DNA from: Arthrobacter sp. 260
GTDB taxonomy: Bacteria; Actinomycetota; Actinomycetes; Actinomycetales; Micrococcaceae
DNA length: 64,000 nt
Direction: 5' to 3'
NCBI RefSeq assembly: GCF_013116745.1
Contig: NZ_JABFOE010000009.1
Span: 124,001-188,000 of the forward strand
Shown here: piece by piece, positions 16,385 to 23,928 of the stretch
Layout: each line of letters begins with the position of its first letter
Position numbering within the stretch: position 1 is the stretch's first letter
Position numbers and translations under genes: made by a program
Notes under the pieces: model-generated
Database searches by the model: none
Told to the model about the DNA's origin: nothing
What the model saw: only the letters and a program-made list of their open reading frames with translations

Positions 16385-17826
16385 AATGCCGCTCCTTTAA
16401 TCGGGGCCTTAAGCGTCCAGTGTGCAACCAGCCCGCCGGGGTACAACCCGCCAGCAGCTGTCTGCGATGGTTCTGCGTGGCAGTGCATCGGATATTCCCA
16501 GTCTGTGGTTCGCGCGTCCCAGACGGGGTTGATGGCGTCAGGCGGCCGTTTGATGGGGATGATGCAGTCCTTGCGGTCCATGGGTTCGAGTTCGACCACG
16601 TCCTCCCACTGTTGAATAACCACGTGCCCCTCGGGGTCCACAAAGCCGTTTCTGCGAGGCCAGTTATAGTTGTTGCGCCCCACAGTCCACAGGTGATTGC
16701 CGTGGAAGTGCATTTGATGGAACACGATGCCGGGGTTGACCATCCGGACGAGCTGCCCGCCACGTACCGTCCCCAGTTCGGAGCCCTCACCGAATTGCCG
16801 GACGTCCAGTTGCCGCGGATAGCCCGAAATGAGCGTCTCTTCCTCGCTTGCCAAATTCAGCGCGTCGTCAGTGGTGATACCCAAGGATTCGAAGCCGCTG
16901 CGCCCGTTCAGGAGAAAGAACCGAGGCACTGCCTTGGTGATGCGCGGGTCAACGGTCCCCCCCGAAGCCTCAATCCCTGCCCAGACTGAGTCAACATCGT
17001 GACAGATCCAGAGCCATTGGCGTTCGAAGGATGCGAGATCCTCCCCAATAGCCCACTGATGTTCAGGGTGGACAACCAGCAGCACTCCAAAGAGACCTAA
17101 CACCCGTTCGACCGGGGCATTGGTCGGGTCAGCATAGATATACGTCCCCGGCGCCGGGGTATCCAATTCCAGCAGAGCGGTTCCACCTGGGTCGATTGAA
17201 CCGGTACCAACGTCGCTTCGATCAGGGCCGGCTCCATGGAGGACGAACTGATGCGGTTTTGACAGACGATTCTGGATACGAATCCGTATCCGGCCTCCCA
17301 CCTCGGCGATGATGGTCCGCTGCGGGTAATAACTCGCCCAATAGTTCCGGCGAATGTAATACTGTCCAGGATTAGCAGGATCCGGACCGAAGGGCTGTGG
17401 CGTTCCGTGAGGCGGAAGCGGGGCTCCCAAAGGATAGCTCCGACTTTCCACGAGTCGTCCGTCAGCCGTGAACACCTTCGGCGTTACTGCAAGGCTGGGG
17501 CTGAAGTCGTTCAGATTAGAAGGACGGTCTCCAAATCCACGGTGGTACACCAATGACCTATCAACCATTCTCAGATAGCCTTCGTTGATATAAAGGTCGA
17601 GCACACCGGGGATCGGGCTGACGGCGAAGGGCTGAGCCGTCACTACCCTGTTGACCTGCGTGGCTTTGGCGGGCTGGGAGTTAAGCAGTGCGATTGCGCC
17701 AAGACCTGCTGCTGCCCCGTATCGAAGGAAGTCCCAGCGCCCGAGGTGGCCGGGAGCCGCCGCAAGCTCGGTAGACTTCTCCCCGCTAGCGAAGCCAGTT
17801 TCCCGGTTATCCTGATGATCAGACAT
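16381..17826 (-). CDS. Multicopper oxidase subunit A (exported, two cupredoxin domains)
   Basis: A 481-residue protein. A Tat-like signal (GRWDFLRYGAAAGLGAIALL, residues 29-48) ends near AKA but shows only one of the two arginines. The first cupredoxin domain (about 165-255) is degenerate. The second (about 345-475) carries HQMHFHGNH (370-378) and YPMHCHAEPSQTAAGG (446-460), the trinuclear-centre ligands. The type 1 His expected five residues after Cys449 is Ser454 and the axial Met is absent. It complements subunit B encoded directly downstream. The ATG at 17826 is chosen over the frame's earlier ATG at 17874 because the latter lies inside the preceding gene and adds an unlikely Cys-rich leader. 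Confidence 0.8.
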   Translation of the reverse strand: MSDHQDNRETGFASGEKSTELAAAPGHLGRWDFLRYGAAAGLGAIALLNSQPAKATQVNRVVTAQPFAVSPIPGVLDLYINEGYLRMVDRSLVYHRGFGDRPSNLNDFSPSLAVTPKVFTADGRLVESRSYPLGAPLPPHGTPQPFGPDPANPGQYYIRRNYWASYYPQRTIIAEVGGRIRIRIQNRLSKPHQFVLHGAGPDRSDVGTGSIDPGGTALLELDTPAPGTYIYADPTNAPVERVLGLFGVLLVVHPEHQWAIGEDLASFERQWLWICHDVDSVWAGIEASGGTVDPRITKAVPRFFLLNGRSGFESLGITTDDALNLASEEETLISGYPRQLDVRQFGEGSELGTVRGGQLVRMVNPGIVFHQMHFHGNHLWTVGRNNYNWPRRNGFVDPEGHVVIQQWEDVVELEPMDRKDCIIPIKRPPDAINPVWDARTTDWEYPMHCHAEPSQTAAGGLYPGGLVAHWTLKAPIKGAAL

Positions 17827-18484
17827 GATCCACCGCCAACGAACCAGGCCGGTTGAGCACCGATGGCAGTTCAAGAGTCAGATGGGTTCCTCCGCCCCCC
17901 GAATCGGTGAAATCAGCGGTGAGTCCCGTCTCCCCGGACGGCACCAGAAAACTGATCCATAAAGAAGTCGCCGTTCCCGCCAGTAGCGGGCCGGTGACAG
18001 CTTCCGCGTCCCGGTTCGTCACGGTCGGCCCGTCCGCCCCGATCTGCAGCCGCAGTTGACCGGGCGCGAAGAGTAGCGGCTGATCAGAGTCGTTGCGGAC
18101 CTCTAATCGGAGGGCCAGGTGTTCCCCCCAGGTACTGTTGGCAGACTGAACCGTGTTGCTGATCGCTCCGTGGCCACCGTGGGCGGGCCTGGACAGTTCA
18201 CTTGAGCCAGCTCTGCCCTGACCGGGCTGTGGCAGGAACCTCATCTGCCGCTCAGCCTCCGTCAGCCGGACGCTGCCGAAGGAAGTCTTGACTGCTGGCG
18301 GGCCGGCCGAACTACCGGCTGCCAGTAGAGAGCCGGCCGCCGCTGTGCCAGCCACGGTGACACCGACCAAGACCCCAAAAACCCTACGCGTTAGGCCGGT
18401 CCTGTCCTCGGATGTGATGCCTTCGTCAACCATTACGTCTGTTTCGACAATGGGTCGCTCAACGTCCCCCAATAATGTGGTCAT
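17819..18484 (-). CDS. Exported companion protein of the multicopper oxidase operon, function unknown
   Basis: A 221-residue protein. Residues 28-57 look like a twin-arginine signal or membrane anchor (TGLTRRVFGVLVGVTVAGTA). A linker with PAHGGHGAIS, a possible metal-binding His pair, precedes a C-terminal beta-sandwich-like region (about 115-215: HLALRLEVRNDSDQPLLF), similar in pattern to DUF4352-type extracellular domains. Its end overlaps the start of subunit A by 8 nt, so it is the first gene of the three-gene operon. The frame remains open for 1.4 kb upstream, but that extension is antisense to the HAD and gpx genes and is not real. A copper delivery or assembly role is speculation. Confidence 0.65.
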   Translation of the reverse strand: MTTLLGDVERPIVETDVMVDEGITSEDRTGLTRRVFGVLVGVTVAGTAAAGSLLAAGSSAGPPAVKTSFGSVRLTEAERQMRFLPQPGQGRAGSSELSRPAHGGHGAISNTVQSANSTWGEHLALRLEVRNDSDQPLLFAPGQLRLQIGADGPTVTNRDAEAVTGPLLAGTATSLWISFLVPSGETGLTADFTDSGGGGTHLTLELPSVLNRPGSLAVDHV

Positions 18485-18583
18485 TGGTGATGTCCGCTCA
18501 CTCGGTGTGGATCGATCTGGGTAATGCGTGTCACCGAACGATTCTGGCTTCGACACCTTGTAAAAAACATGGAGAATTGACCT

Positions 18584-19477
18584 ATGTTCGATAGAGATGC
18601 TCACCGACCCACCGGACTCCTGCTCGATGTTGACGGACCTGTCGCGAGCCCCGTGTCGCGGACCGTGCGGCCCGCCATCATCGACGATCTCCTGACCCTT
18701 GCCGCCGCCGGATGGCCGGTCATCTTCAACACCGGCCGCTCCGACACGTTCATTCGCAGCGAGGTCATGGCCCCCATGCTCGCGGCCGGCATCCCCGAGG
18801 GTGTGGTGTTCCACGCCATCTGTGAAAAGGGTGGCGTCTGGTTCAGCTTCGACCAGTCCGGGGCGGGGGAACTGCACGTGGATGAGACGCTTGCCCTGCC
18901 GCGGGAGTTCGGCGCAGGGATCCGCGACTTGGTGGCCGAGAAGTACTCGGGCCACATGTTCTTCGATGAGACCAAGTACGCGATGGTGTCCGTGGAGCAG
19001 CACATCGAGGTGGACAACACCGACTATCTGGCGGAACAGGCCGGGTTCGACGCCGACGCGCTGGCCCTGATGCGCTCGTTCGGGATGGGTGTCTGCCGGC
19101 TGGCCCACCACGCCCCGGACAGCGACGACAACATCGACTTCCGGATCGACCCGACCATCATCTCCACCGACATCGAGTCCGTCCGGCTGGGGAAGGATCT
19201 CGGCGCCGAGCGTGCCCTGGGCCTGCTGGGCACCGCCATCCCGGCCCGCTGGCGGACCGTCGGCGATTCGCGTACCGACTATGCGATGGCGGACTACCTC
19301 CACGAGCACGGCTACGACGTCGCTCACGTGGATGTCCGCCCGGCCGACGGCGTCCCGGACAAGCCGTACCCAGTGCTCACCGAGGGGCAGTTGACCAACG
19401 ACGACGCCGGCGCCGCTTTCCTCGCCGGCTGCGTGCAGTCCCTGCGGGCCGTCAGCGGCGAGCCAACCGGTCGTTAG
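18584..19477 (+). CDS. HAD-superfamily hydrolase
   Basis: A 297-residue cytoplasmic protein with the HAD motifs LLLDVDGPV (motif I, residues 12-20), FNTGRSDTF (motif II) and VGDSRTDYAMADYL (motif IV, about residue 226). The layout resembles Cof/sucrose-phosphatase-like members that hydrolyse phosphate esters. It diverges from the multicopper oxidase operon across about 100 bp, and its stop overlaps that of gpx. A ggag sequence precedes the ATG. The substrate is not identifiable. Confidence 0.78.
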   Translation: MFDRDAHRPTGLLLDVDGPVASPVSRTVRPAIIDDLLTLAAAGWPVIFNTGRSDTFIRSEVMAPMLAAGIPEGVVFHAICEKGGVWFSFDQSGAGELHVDETLALPREFGAGIRDLVAEKYSGHMFFDETKYAMVSVEQHIEVDNTDYLAEQAGFDADALALMRSFGMGVCRLAHHAPDSDDNIDFRIDPTIISTDIESVRLGKDLGAERALGLLGTAIPARWRTVGDSRTDYAMADYLHEHGYDVAHVDVRPADGVPDKPYPVLTEGQLTNDDAGAAFLAGCVQSLRAVSGEPTGR

Positions 19478-19974
19478 GCAGTCTTGGCGAGGGTCTCTTC
19501 GATGGCTGCGACCACCTCGGCCGATTCGGGTTCCACTGTGGGAGCGAAGCGCGCCACCACCGAGCCCTGACCGTTCACCAGGAACTTCTCGAAGTTCCAC
19601 TTCACCAGCCCGGGCAGCACACCGTTCTTGAACTTGGTCAGCTCCGAGTACAGGGGGTGCTGGTTCTTCCCGCGCACGTCGGCCTTTTTGGTCAGCGGGA
19701 ACGTGACGTCGTAGGTGGTGGAGCAGAAAGCCTGAATGTCCTCGTCGGTGCCGGGCTCCTGGCCCATGAACTGGTTGCAGGGCACCCCGACCACCACAAA
19801 TCCCTGGTCCCGGTACTTCTGGTACAGGTTCTCCAGGCCACCGTACTGCGGGGTGTAGCCGCACTTCGACGCGACGTTGACCACCATGACCGTCTTCCCC
19901 GAAAAGTCGCCGAACGACTTCTCGGTGCCGTCGTTCATGGTCAGAGGGATTGAGTGAAGATTAGTTGAAGGCAT
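19474..19974 (-). CDS. gpx: Glutathione-peroxidase-family thiol peroxidase
   Basis: A 166-residue protein with the complete GPx tetrad region: ASKCGYTPQY (catalytic Cys, not selenocysteine), PCNQFMGQEPG (Gln) and KWNFEKFLV (Trp and Asn). Actinobacteria make mycothiol rather than glutathione, so the enzyme probably uses thioredoxin as reductant to reduce hydroperoxides; this is family knowledge. The start at 19974 is supported by length and by homology beginning at MPSTNLHSIPL. It converges with the HAD gene. Confidence 0.92.
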   Translation of the reverse strand: MPSTNLHSIPLTMNDGTEKSFGDFSGKTVMVVNVASKCGYTPQYGGLENLYQKYRDQGFVVVGVPCNQFMGQEPGTDEDIQAFCSTTYDVTFPLTKKADVRGKNQHPLYSELTKFKNGVLPGLVKWNFEKFLVNGQGSVVARFAPTVEPESAEVVAAIEETLAKTA

Positions 19975-20048
19975 GGTTACTCCCGGTAGGCGTCTGCAAA
20001 GCATTCGTACAGTAACAGCCGGCGGATGGGCCTGGGCGATAATGAGGG

Positions 20049-21008
20049 GTGGCCTCACTGAAGAACACCTGGCTCAACCGTTCCCTCGACAGCTGGCGGA
20101 CGCAGCTCCGCAAGACGTTCACCGGCAACTCCGAGGTGCCTCCGTCCTGGGCGGAGAAACTGGACGAGGGCGACGACGTCGGGTACTTTCCGCCGTCGTC
20201 GGCGGCCTGGGCGGTGCACGGTTCGATGACCCCGCTGGTCGGCGGGATCCGGGCGCTGCTGCTGCAGGCCCTTCACCCCGGGGCCATGGCGGGAGTCCAC
20301 GACTTCTCCCGGTACCGCGAGGACCCGCTCGGCCGGTTGGCGGGGACCATCCAGTGGATCTTCACCGTCACGTACGGGTCCGCGGAGGCAGCCAAGGGCG
20401 GCTCGGCCTGGGTGCAGCGCCTGCACCAGCGGGTTACCGGAACCTATATCGACAGCCAGGGGGCTACCCAGCCCTACTCCGCGGGTTCCCCCGATCTGCT
20501 GCGCTGGGTGCACCTGGCCTTCACCGATGCGTTCCTCGCCTCCCATCTGGCGTATGGTCCGCCGATCCCGGGCGGAGCCGACGGGTATGTGGCCGAGTGG
20601 GCCCAGGCGGGCCGGCTGATGGGCGTGACCGATCCTCCCAGCTCGGCGGCGGAACTCGCCGCCCAGCTGGCAGCCTTCGACGACCAGCTGGTCTGCGGCC
20701 CACAGGTCACCGAAGCCCTCCGCTACATCAAGCGCCCGCCGTTGCCGATGTCGCAGCGGTTCGGGTACCAGGTGCTGTTTGCCGGCGCGGTGGCCACGCT
20801 TGAGCCCAGGCATCGGGAGCTGCTGGGCCTCCGTGTCCCCTCGCTGGGTCCCATTCCCCTCCCGGTACGCACCGCGACCCGGCTGGTGATGTTCGTTGTA
20901 CGGCTAGGGCTCGGCCCCGAAGGTCCAAGCGAGGCCGCCGCCAAGCGCCGCCTGGACCGGCTGCGGGGCACAGCGGCCGAGGCGAATCCGCCCCAGCCAG
21001 GGGCGTGA
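20049..21008 (+). CDS. MpaB-like oxygenase family protein (DUF2236)
   Basis: A 319-residue protein with the DUF2236 pattern: GGIRALLLQALHPGAMAGVH, GRLAGTIQWIFTVTYG and WVHLAFTDAFLASH. The family includes rubber oxygenase Lcp and MpaB, haem-b proteins with buried His ligands; His residues in ALHPGAM and WVHLAF are candidates. No signal peptide is visible. The GTG at 20049 is the likely start, diverging from gpx by 74 bp. The last 31 bases lie inside the first copy of a 34-bp direct repeat, which encodes the tail EANPPQPGA. Confidence 0.78.
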   Translation: MASLKNTWLNRSLDSWRTQLRKTFTGNSEVPPSWAEKLDEGDDVGYFPPSSAAWAVHGSMTPLVGGIRALLLQALHPGAMAGVHDFSRYREDPLGRLAGTIQWIFTVTYGSAEAAKGGSAWVQRLHQRVTGTYIDSQGATQPYSAGSPDLLRWVHLAFTDAFLASHLAYGPPIPGGADGYVAEWAQAGRLMGVTDPPSSAAELAAQLAAFDDQLVCGPQVTEALRYIKRPPLPMSQRFGYQVLFAGAVATLEPRHRELLGLRVPSLGPIPLPVRTATRLVMFVVRLGLGPEGPSEAAAKRRLDRLRGTAAEANPPQPGA

Positions 21009-21011
21009 GGC
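20978..21011. repeat. 34-bp direct repeat, copy 1
   Basis: An exact 34-bp match to 21881-21914, running from cgaggcgaat to gcgtgaggc and containing a CGCCCC-AGCCA-GGGGCG hairpin. It forms the 3' end and stop codon of the MpaB-like gene. Confidence 0.9.
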
Positions 21012-21053
21012 CGCGCCGTCCCACGCTAATAGTGCGGATCTGCAGATGTGTCC

Positions 21054-21767
21054 TTAGTAGGCATACTCCCATGCGCTGCCAGTCCAGAAGTCCTGGTAAA
21101 TGAGAATTCCCGACGGGCTAGCAACGTCAAGCAGCACCAAACCATTCGCTTTCTCTCCCGGACCGATATCCGTTGGCAGCAGAAGAGAATCTTCAAGGCA
21201 GAAGAGCGTAGCCACACTGTCAGCTCCGGCGTTCGAAGTAACCCCGTCTGGCCCGATCGCCTGGAAAGTATAGGAAGACATGCTGAATTGCTGAATCAGG
21301 TCGGAATCGAGCATGTTGGGACTGGTCTCGACTGAGACATCTAACGCGACGAAGTGCCCGTTCTCTGGAGGTTCTGCAAACTGTTCGGTGCATGGGATGT
21401 CGACAACAATGTCGTTGACAACAAACGTTACGAGGTACTCGCCGTTTGCGTCCCTGATGCCGGCCAGCTCGCCCACCTGTTTGATGAGGTTACCGCGACC
21501 AGACGTTTGTGGGCTGGCAGGCGGGGCCGCTGTAGGCCGCGGCACCTGGGTTGCGGTTGGACTAGGAGCCGGGTCGGGTTCAGACGTTGGGGGTTGCGAT
21601 GTAGATGTCGCGATGGGCGGGGCCGAAGACTGGGTGGGTACTGGTTCCTGAGACGGGCTCGCACTATCAGTGACCGCGTCGATGGGCGCGGCTTCACCCG
21701 ATCCTCCGGCCGAACAACCGGTAAGGACAAGAGCAATGCCGACTAACGGCACAAAATGACTTTTCAT
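21054..21767 (-). CDS. Putative lipoprotein with Pro/Thr-rich linker and DUF4352-like domain
   Basis: A 237-residue protein. The N-terminus MKSHFVPLVGIALVLTGCSAGG has a lipobox (LTGC), so it is probably a membrane-anchored lipoprotein. A Ser/Pro/Thr-rich low-complexity linker spans about 25-85. The rest (VVDIPC ... GHFVALDVSVETSPNML ... GLVLLDVASPSGI) resembles DUF4352-type extracellular beta-sandwich domains, with two Cys that could pair. It stands alone and is flanked on both sides by copies of a 34-bp repeat. Composition seems less GC-rich than its neighbours, which suggests acquisition. The function is unknown. Confidence 0.72.
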   Translation of the reverse strand: MKSHFVPLVGIALVLTGCSAGGSGEAAPIDAVTDSASPSQEPVPTQSSAPPIATSTSQPPTSEPDPAPSPTATQVPRPTAAPPASPQTSGRGNLIKQVGELAGIRDANGEYLVTFVVNDIVVDIPCTEQFAEPPENGHFVALDVSVETSPNMLDSDLIQQFSMSSYTFQAIGPDGVTSNAGADSVATLFCLEDSLLLPTDIGPGEKANGLVLLDVASPSGILIYQDFWTGSAWEYAY

Positions 21768-21880
21768 GGTTCCCCCGGGTGCGTAAATGCGGTCCCTAGA
21801 TCGTACGTGCCCGTGCACGCCGTCCGCGCCTCAATGAGAGTCCCGGTGATCAGCTCGGTTCATCTGACGTTTGGGCCAAT

Positions 21881-21914
21881 CGAGGCGAATCCGCCCCAGC
21901 CAGGGGCGTGAGGC
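21881..21914. repeat. 34-bp direct repeat, copy 2
   Basis: An exact copy of 20978-21011, 903 bp away in the same orientation, between the lipoprotein gene and tRNA-Ser. The 297-bp gap 21768-22064 around it otherwise holds only the lipoprotein promoter region, small palindromes (CCCACCGGTGGG at 21979-21990) and the tRNA terminator. Confidence 0.9.
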
Positions 21915-22011
21915 TGCGCTTTTTCCCACCGAACACCCGCCATGAGTGGGATTGTCTAGACATGCCCACCGATCGCCGCCCACCGGTGGGAAACTCGATG
22001 GGTGAACAACA

Positions 22012-22043
22012 AAAAACACCCCCGGCCGAAGCTGGGGGTGTTT
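22012..22043 (-). terminator. Rho-independent terminator of tRNA-Ser
   Basis: The stem AAACACCCCC (22014-22023) pairs with GGGGGTGTTT (22034-22043), extended across the inner GGC/GCT pairs. On the minus strand it is followed by a T-run, just downstream of the tRNA. Confidence 0.85.
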
Positions 22044-22064
22044 CTTTGGTGCAACTCACATGTG

Positions 22065-22149
22065 CGGAGGATGGGGGATTTGAACCCCCGAGGGCGTTAA
22101 CCCAACACGCGTTCCAGGCGTGCGCCATAGGCCGCTAGGCGAATCCTCC
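22065..22149 (-). tRNA. tRNA-Ser (anticodon GGA)
   Basis: The reverse strand folds as a class II tRNA: acceptor GGAGGAT/ATCCTCC, D-arm GCC...GGC, anticodon stem CACGC/GCGTG around the loop CTGGAAC (anticodon GGA, reading UCC/UCU), a short variable arm, and a T-arm with GTTCAAATC. CCA is not encoded. It is followed by its own terminator. Confidence 0.95.
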
Positions 22150-22273
22150 TAGTTTGGAGCAGATACCAGAATACCCACTGGGGAACGATCTAACGAATCG
22201 CGGCCCTGTGACCCTGTCGAAACCCCCTCACTAGCCCTTGGCCCAGGGAGTGCAGGAGCCCCATACTCTGTGC

Positions 22274-23761
22274 ATGGATGACACGCGTCCGGGCCGGCAC
22301 CGGTTGGCGCTGGGGCCGGTCTGGTCAGCGGCGGCAGCCCTCGCCGTCGCCCTCACCCTCTTCAGTGCCCCCTACGGTTTTCACCGGGACGAACTCTATT
22401 TCCGGATGCTGGAGCCCGCCTGGGGGTATGTGGACCAGCCACCCCTGACCCCGCTGCTGGTGCAGTTCTTCAGCTCGGTCGTGGCCGACGAACCCTGGGC
22501 TATCCGGATCCCTGCGACCGTGGCGGCGAGCGCCTCGGTGCTTGTGATCGCTGGCATCACCAGGGAACTCGGCGGGGACCGCGCCGCTCAGACGCTGTCT
22601 GCCTGGGCCTACGCCTTCGCCGCCACCCCACTGCTGATGGGGCACGTGATGCTGACCTCGTCACTCGACCTGCTGGTCTGGCCCGCCGTGTGCCTGCTGG
22701 TGATCATGGCCGTCCTCCGGGACGAAAAACGCTGGTGGCTGCTCACCGGCGTCGTCGTCGGGCTCAGCATGTACAACAAGTTGCTAGTGGCCGGGTTGCT
22801 GGCCTCGCTGGTCGTCGGCCTGTTGCTGGTGGGACCGCGCGGGGTGCTGGTCTCCCGCGCCGTCATCGCGGCCGCGGTGATCGCGCTGGCGATTGGCGCA
22901 CCCAACCTGATCTATCAGGCGGCGAACGGTTGGCCGCAGCTGGCCATGGGTGCCGCTCTGGCGGGGAACAACGCCGGAGAAGTGAGAATCCTTATGTGGC
23001 CATTCCTACTGCTGCTGCTCGGGCCGCCGCTGGTGCTGGTCTGGGTGGCCGGGGTGGTGGCGCTGGTCCGCCGCCCGCAGTGGCGGGCCGTCCGGTTTCT
23101 GGCAGCGGCCCTCCCCGTGCTCCTGGTGCTGACCTTTCTGGCCGGGTCGCAGGTCTACTACCCCTTCGGACTGCTGGCGGTGTTGTTCGCCGCCGGATGT
23201 ATTCCAGTGGTGGAGTACGTTGACCGGTCGGGTCGGAAACTGCGACCGGCCCTGGCGGGCGCCGTCGCACTAAATGCGGTGGTGTCGGCGGTGATCGCGC
23301 TCCCGCTCCTGCCCGTCCGGACGCTGGGGGCCAGCCCCATTCCGGCGCTCAACCAGCTCGCGGCCGATCAGGTGGGGTGGCCGGAGTACACGCAGCAGGT
23401 GGCCTCCGCCTATCTCTCCCTGCCCGCCGGGGAGAGGGAACGCGCCGTGATCATCGCCAGCAATTATGGCGAGGCGGGCGCCGTGGCCCGGTACGGCCTG
23501 GACCTGGGCCTCCCCGGCCCCTACAGCGGCCACAACCAGCTGTATTTCGACCGGATACCGCCCGAAATCGCCGACACGGCGGTGATCGTGGGCGGTCAGG
23601 TGGAGCGGGTATCCGCCTACTTTGCCTCCTGCGAGCACGTGGGGTCACTCGATCACGGGTTGGGCGTCGACTCCGAGGAACAGGCCCAGCCGCTCGCCCT
23701 CTGCCGCTCCCCGCTCGGTTCCTGGGCCGCCATCTGGCCTGTCTTCCAGCATTATGACTGA
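22274..23761 (+). CDS. Family 39 (ArnT/PMT-like) membrane glycosyltransferase
   Basis: A 495-residue polytopic membrane protein with about ten hydrophobic helices. The first external loop carries the GT39/GT83 signature FHRDELYFRMLEPAWGYVDQ followed by PPLTPLL, including the acidic residue thought to be the catalytic base in lipid-linked mannosyl or arabinosyl transferases. The C-terminal 120 residues are soluble and probably extracytoplasmic. Members use polyprenyl-phosphate sugars to glycosylate lipids or proteins at the outer face. The start at 22274 (MDDTRPGRHR) is preferred, though its Shine-Dalgarno is weak. The gene is between tRNA-Ser and the SRP RNA and seems monocistronic. Confidence 0.82.
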   Translation: MDDTRPGRHRLALGPVWSAAAALAVALTLFSAPYGFHRDELYFRMLEPAWGYVDQPPLTPLLVQFFSSVVADEPWAIRIPATVAASASVLVIAGITRELGGDRAAQTLSAWAYAFAATPLLMGHVMLTSSLDLLVWPAVCLLVIMAVLRDEKRWWLLTGVVVGLSMYNKLLVAGLLASLVVGLLLVGPRGVLVSRAVIAAAVIALAIGAPNLIYQAANGWPQLAMGAALAGNNAGEVRILMWPFLLLLLGPPLVLVWVAGVVALVRRPQWRAVRFLAAALPVLLVLTFLAGSQVYYPFGLLAVLFAAGCIPVVEYVDRSGRKLRPALAGAVALNAVVSAVIALPLLPVRTLGASPIPALNQLAADQVGWPEYTQQVASAYLSLPAGERERAVIIASNYGEAGAVARYGLDLGLPGPYSGHNQLYFDRIPPEIADTAVIVGGQVERVSAYFASCEHVGSLDHGLGVDSEEQAQPLALCRSPLGSWAAIWPVFQHYD

Positions 23762-23811
23762 CGATTCCAGCGGTTCGAAACCGGTCCCGGGATTCCTGTA
23801 GACTATTTCCC

Positions 23812-23903
23812 GGCCCCTCATGTGGTGTCACCCTGTGAACTCCCCCAGGACCGGAAGGTAGCAAGGGTAAGCGGGCTCTGGCAGGTGCATGGGGGGTCTT
23901 CTC
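23812..23903 (+). ncRNA. ffs: Signal recognition particle RNA, small 4.5S type
   Basis: The apical SRP Alu-less hairpin is recognisable: GACCGGAAGGTAGCAAGG holds the conserved GGAA tetraloop region and the asymmetric internal loop bound by Ffh, flanked by CTCCCCCA...and the return strand GGCAGGTGCATGGGGGG. The outer stem pairs GGCCCCTCATG with CATGGGGGGTC. It targets ribosomes making membrane and secreted proteins. The end is close to a TCTTCTC pyrimidine tract that may act in termination. Confidence 0.9.
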
Positions 23904-23928
23904 ATTCCCTGACGCAGCAGGAGCACCG

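Noticed and set aside
18485-19864. Long reverse-strand open frame continuing upstream of the 221-residue protein
   Set aside because: It is antisense to the HAD hydrolase and gpx genes, is low in recognisable sequence, and reflects GC codon bias. Only the part from 18484 down is gene-like.
21850-22128. 92-codon reverse-strand frame covering tRNA-Ser and the 34-bp repeat
   Set aside because: It reads through a tRNA gene, its terminator and a repeat; it is not a protein.
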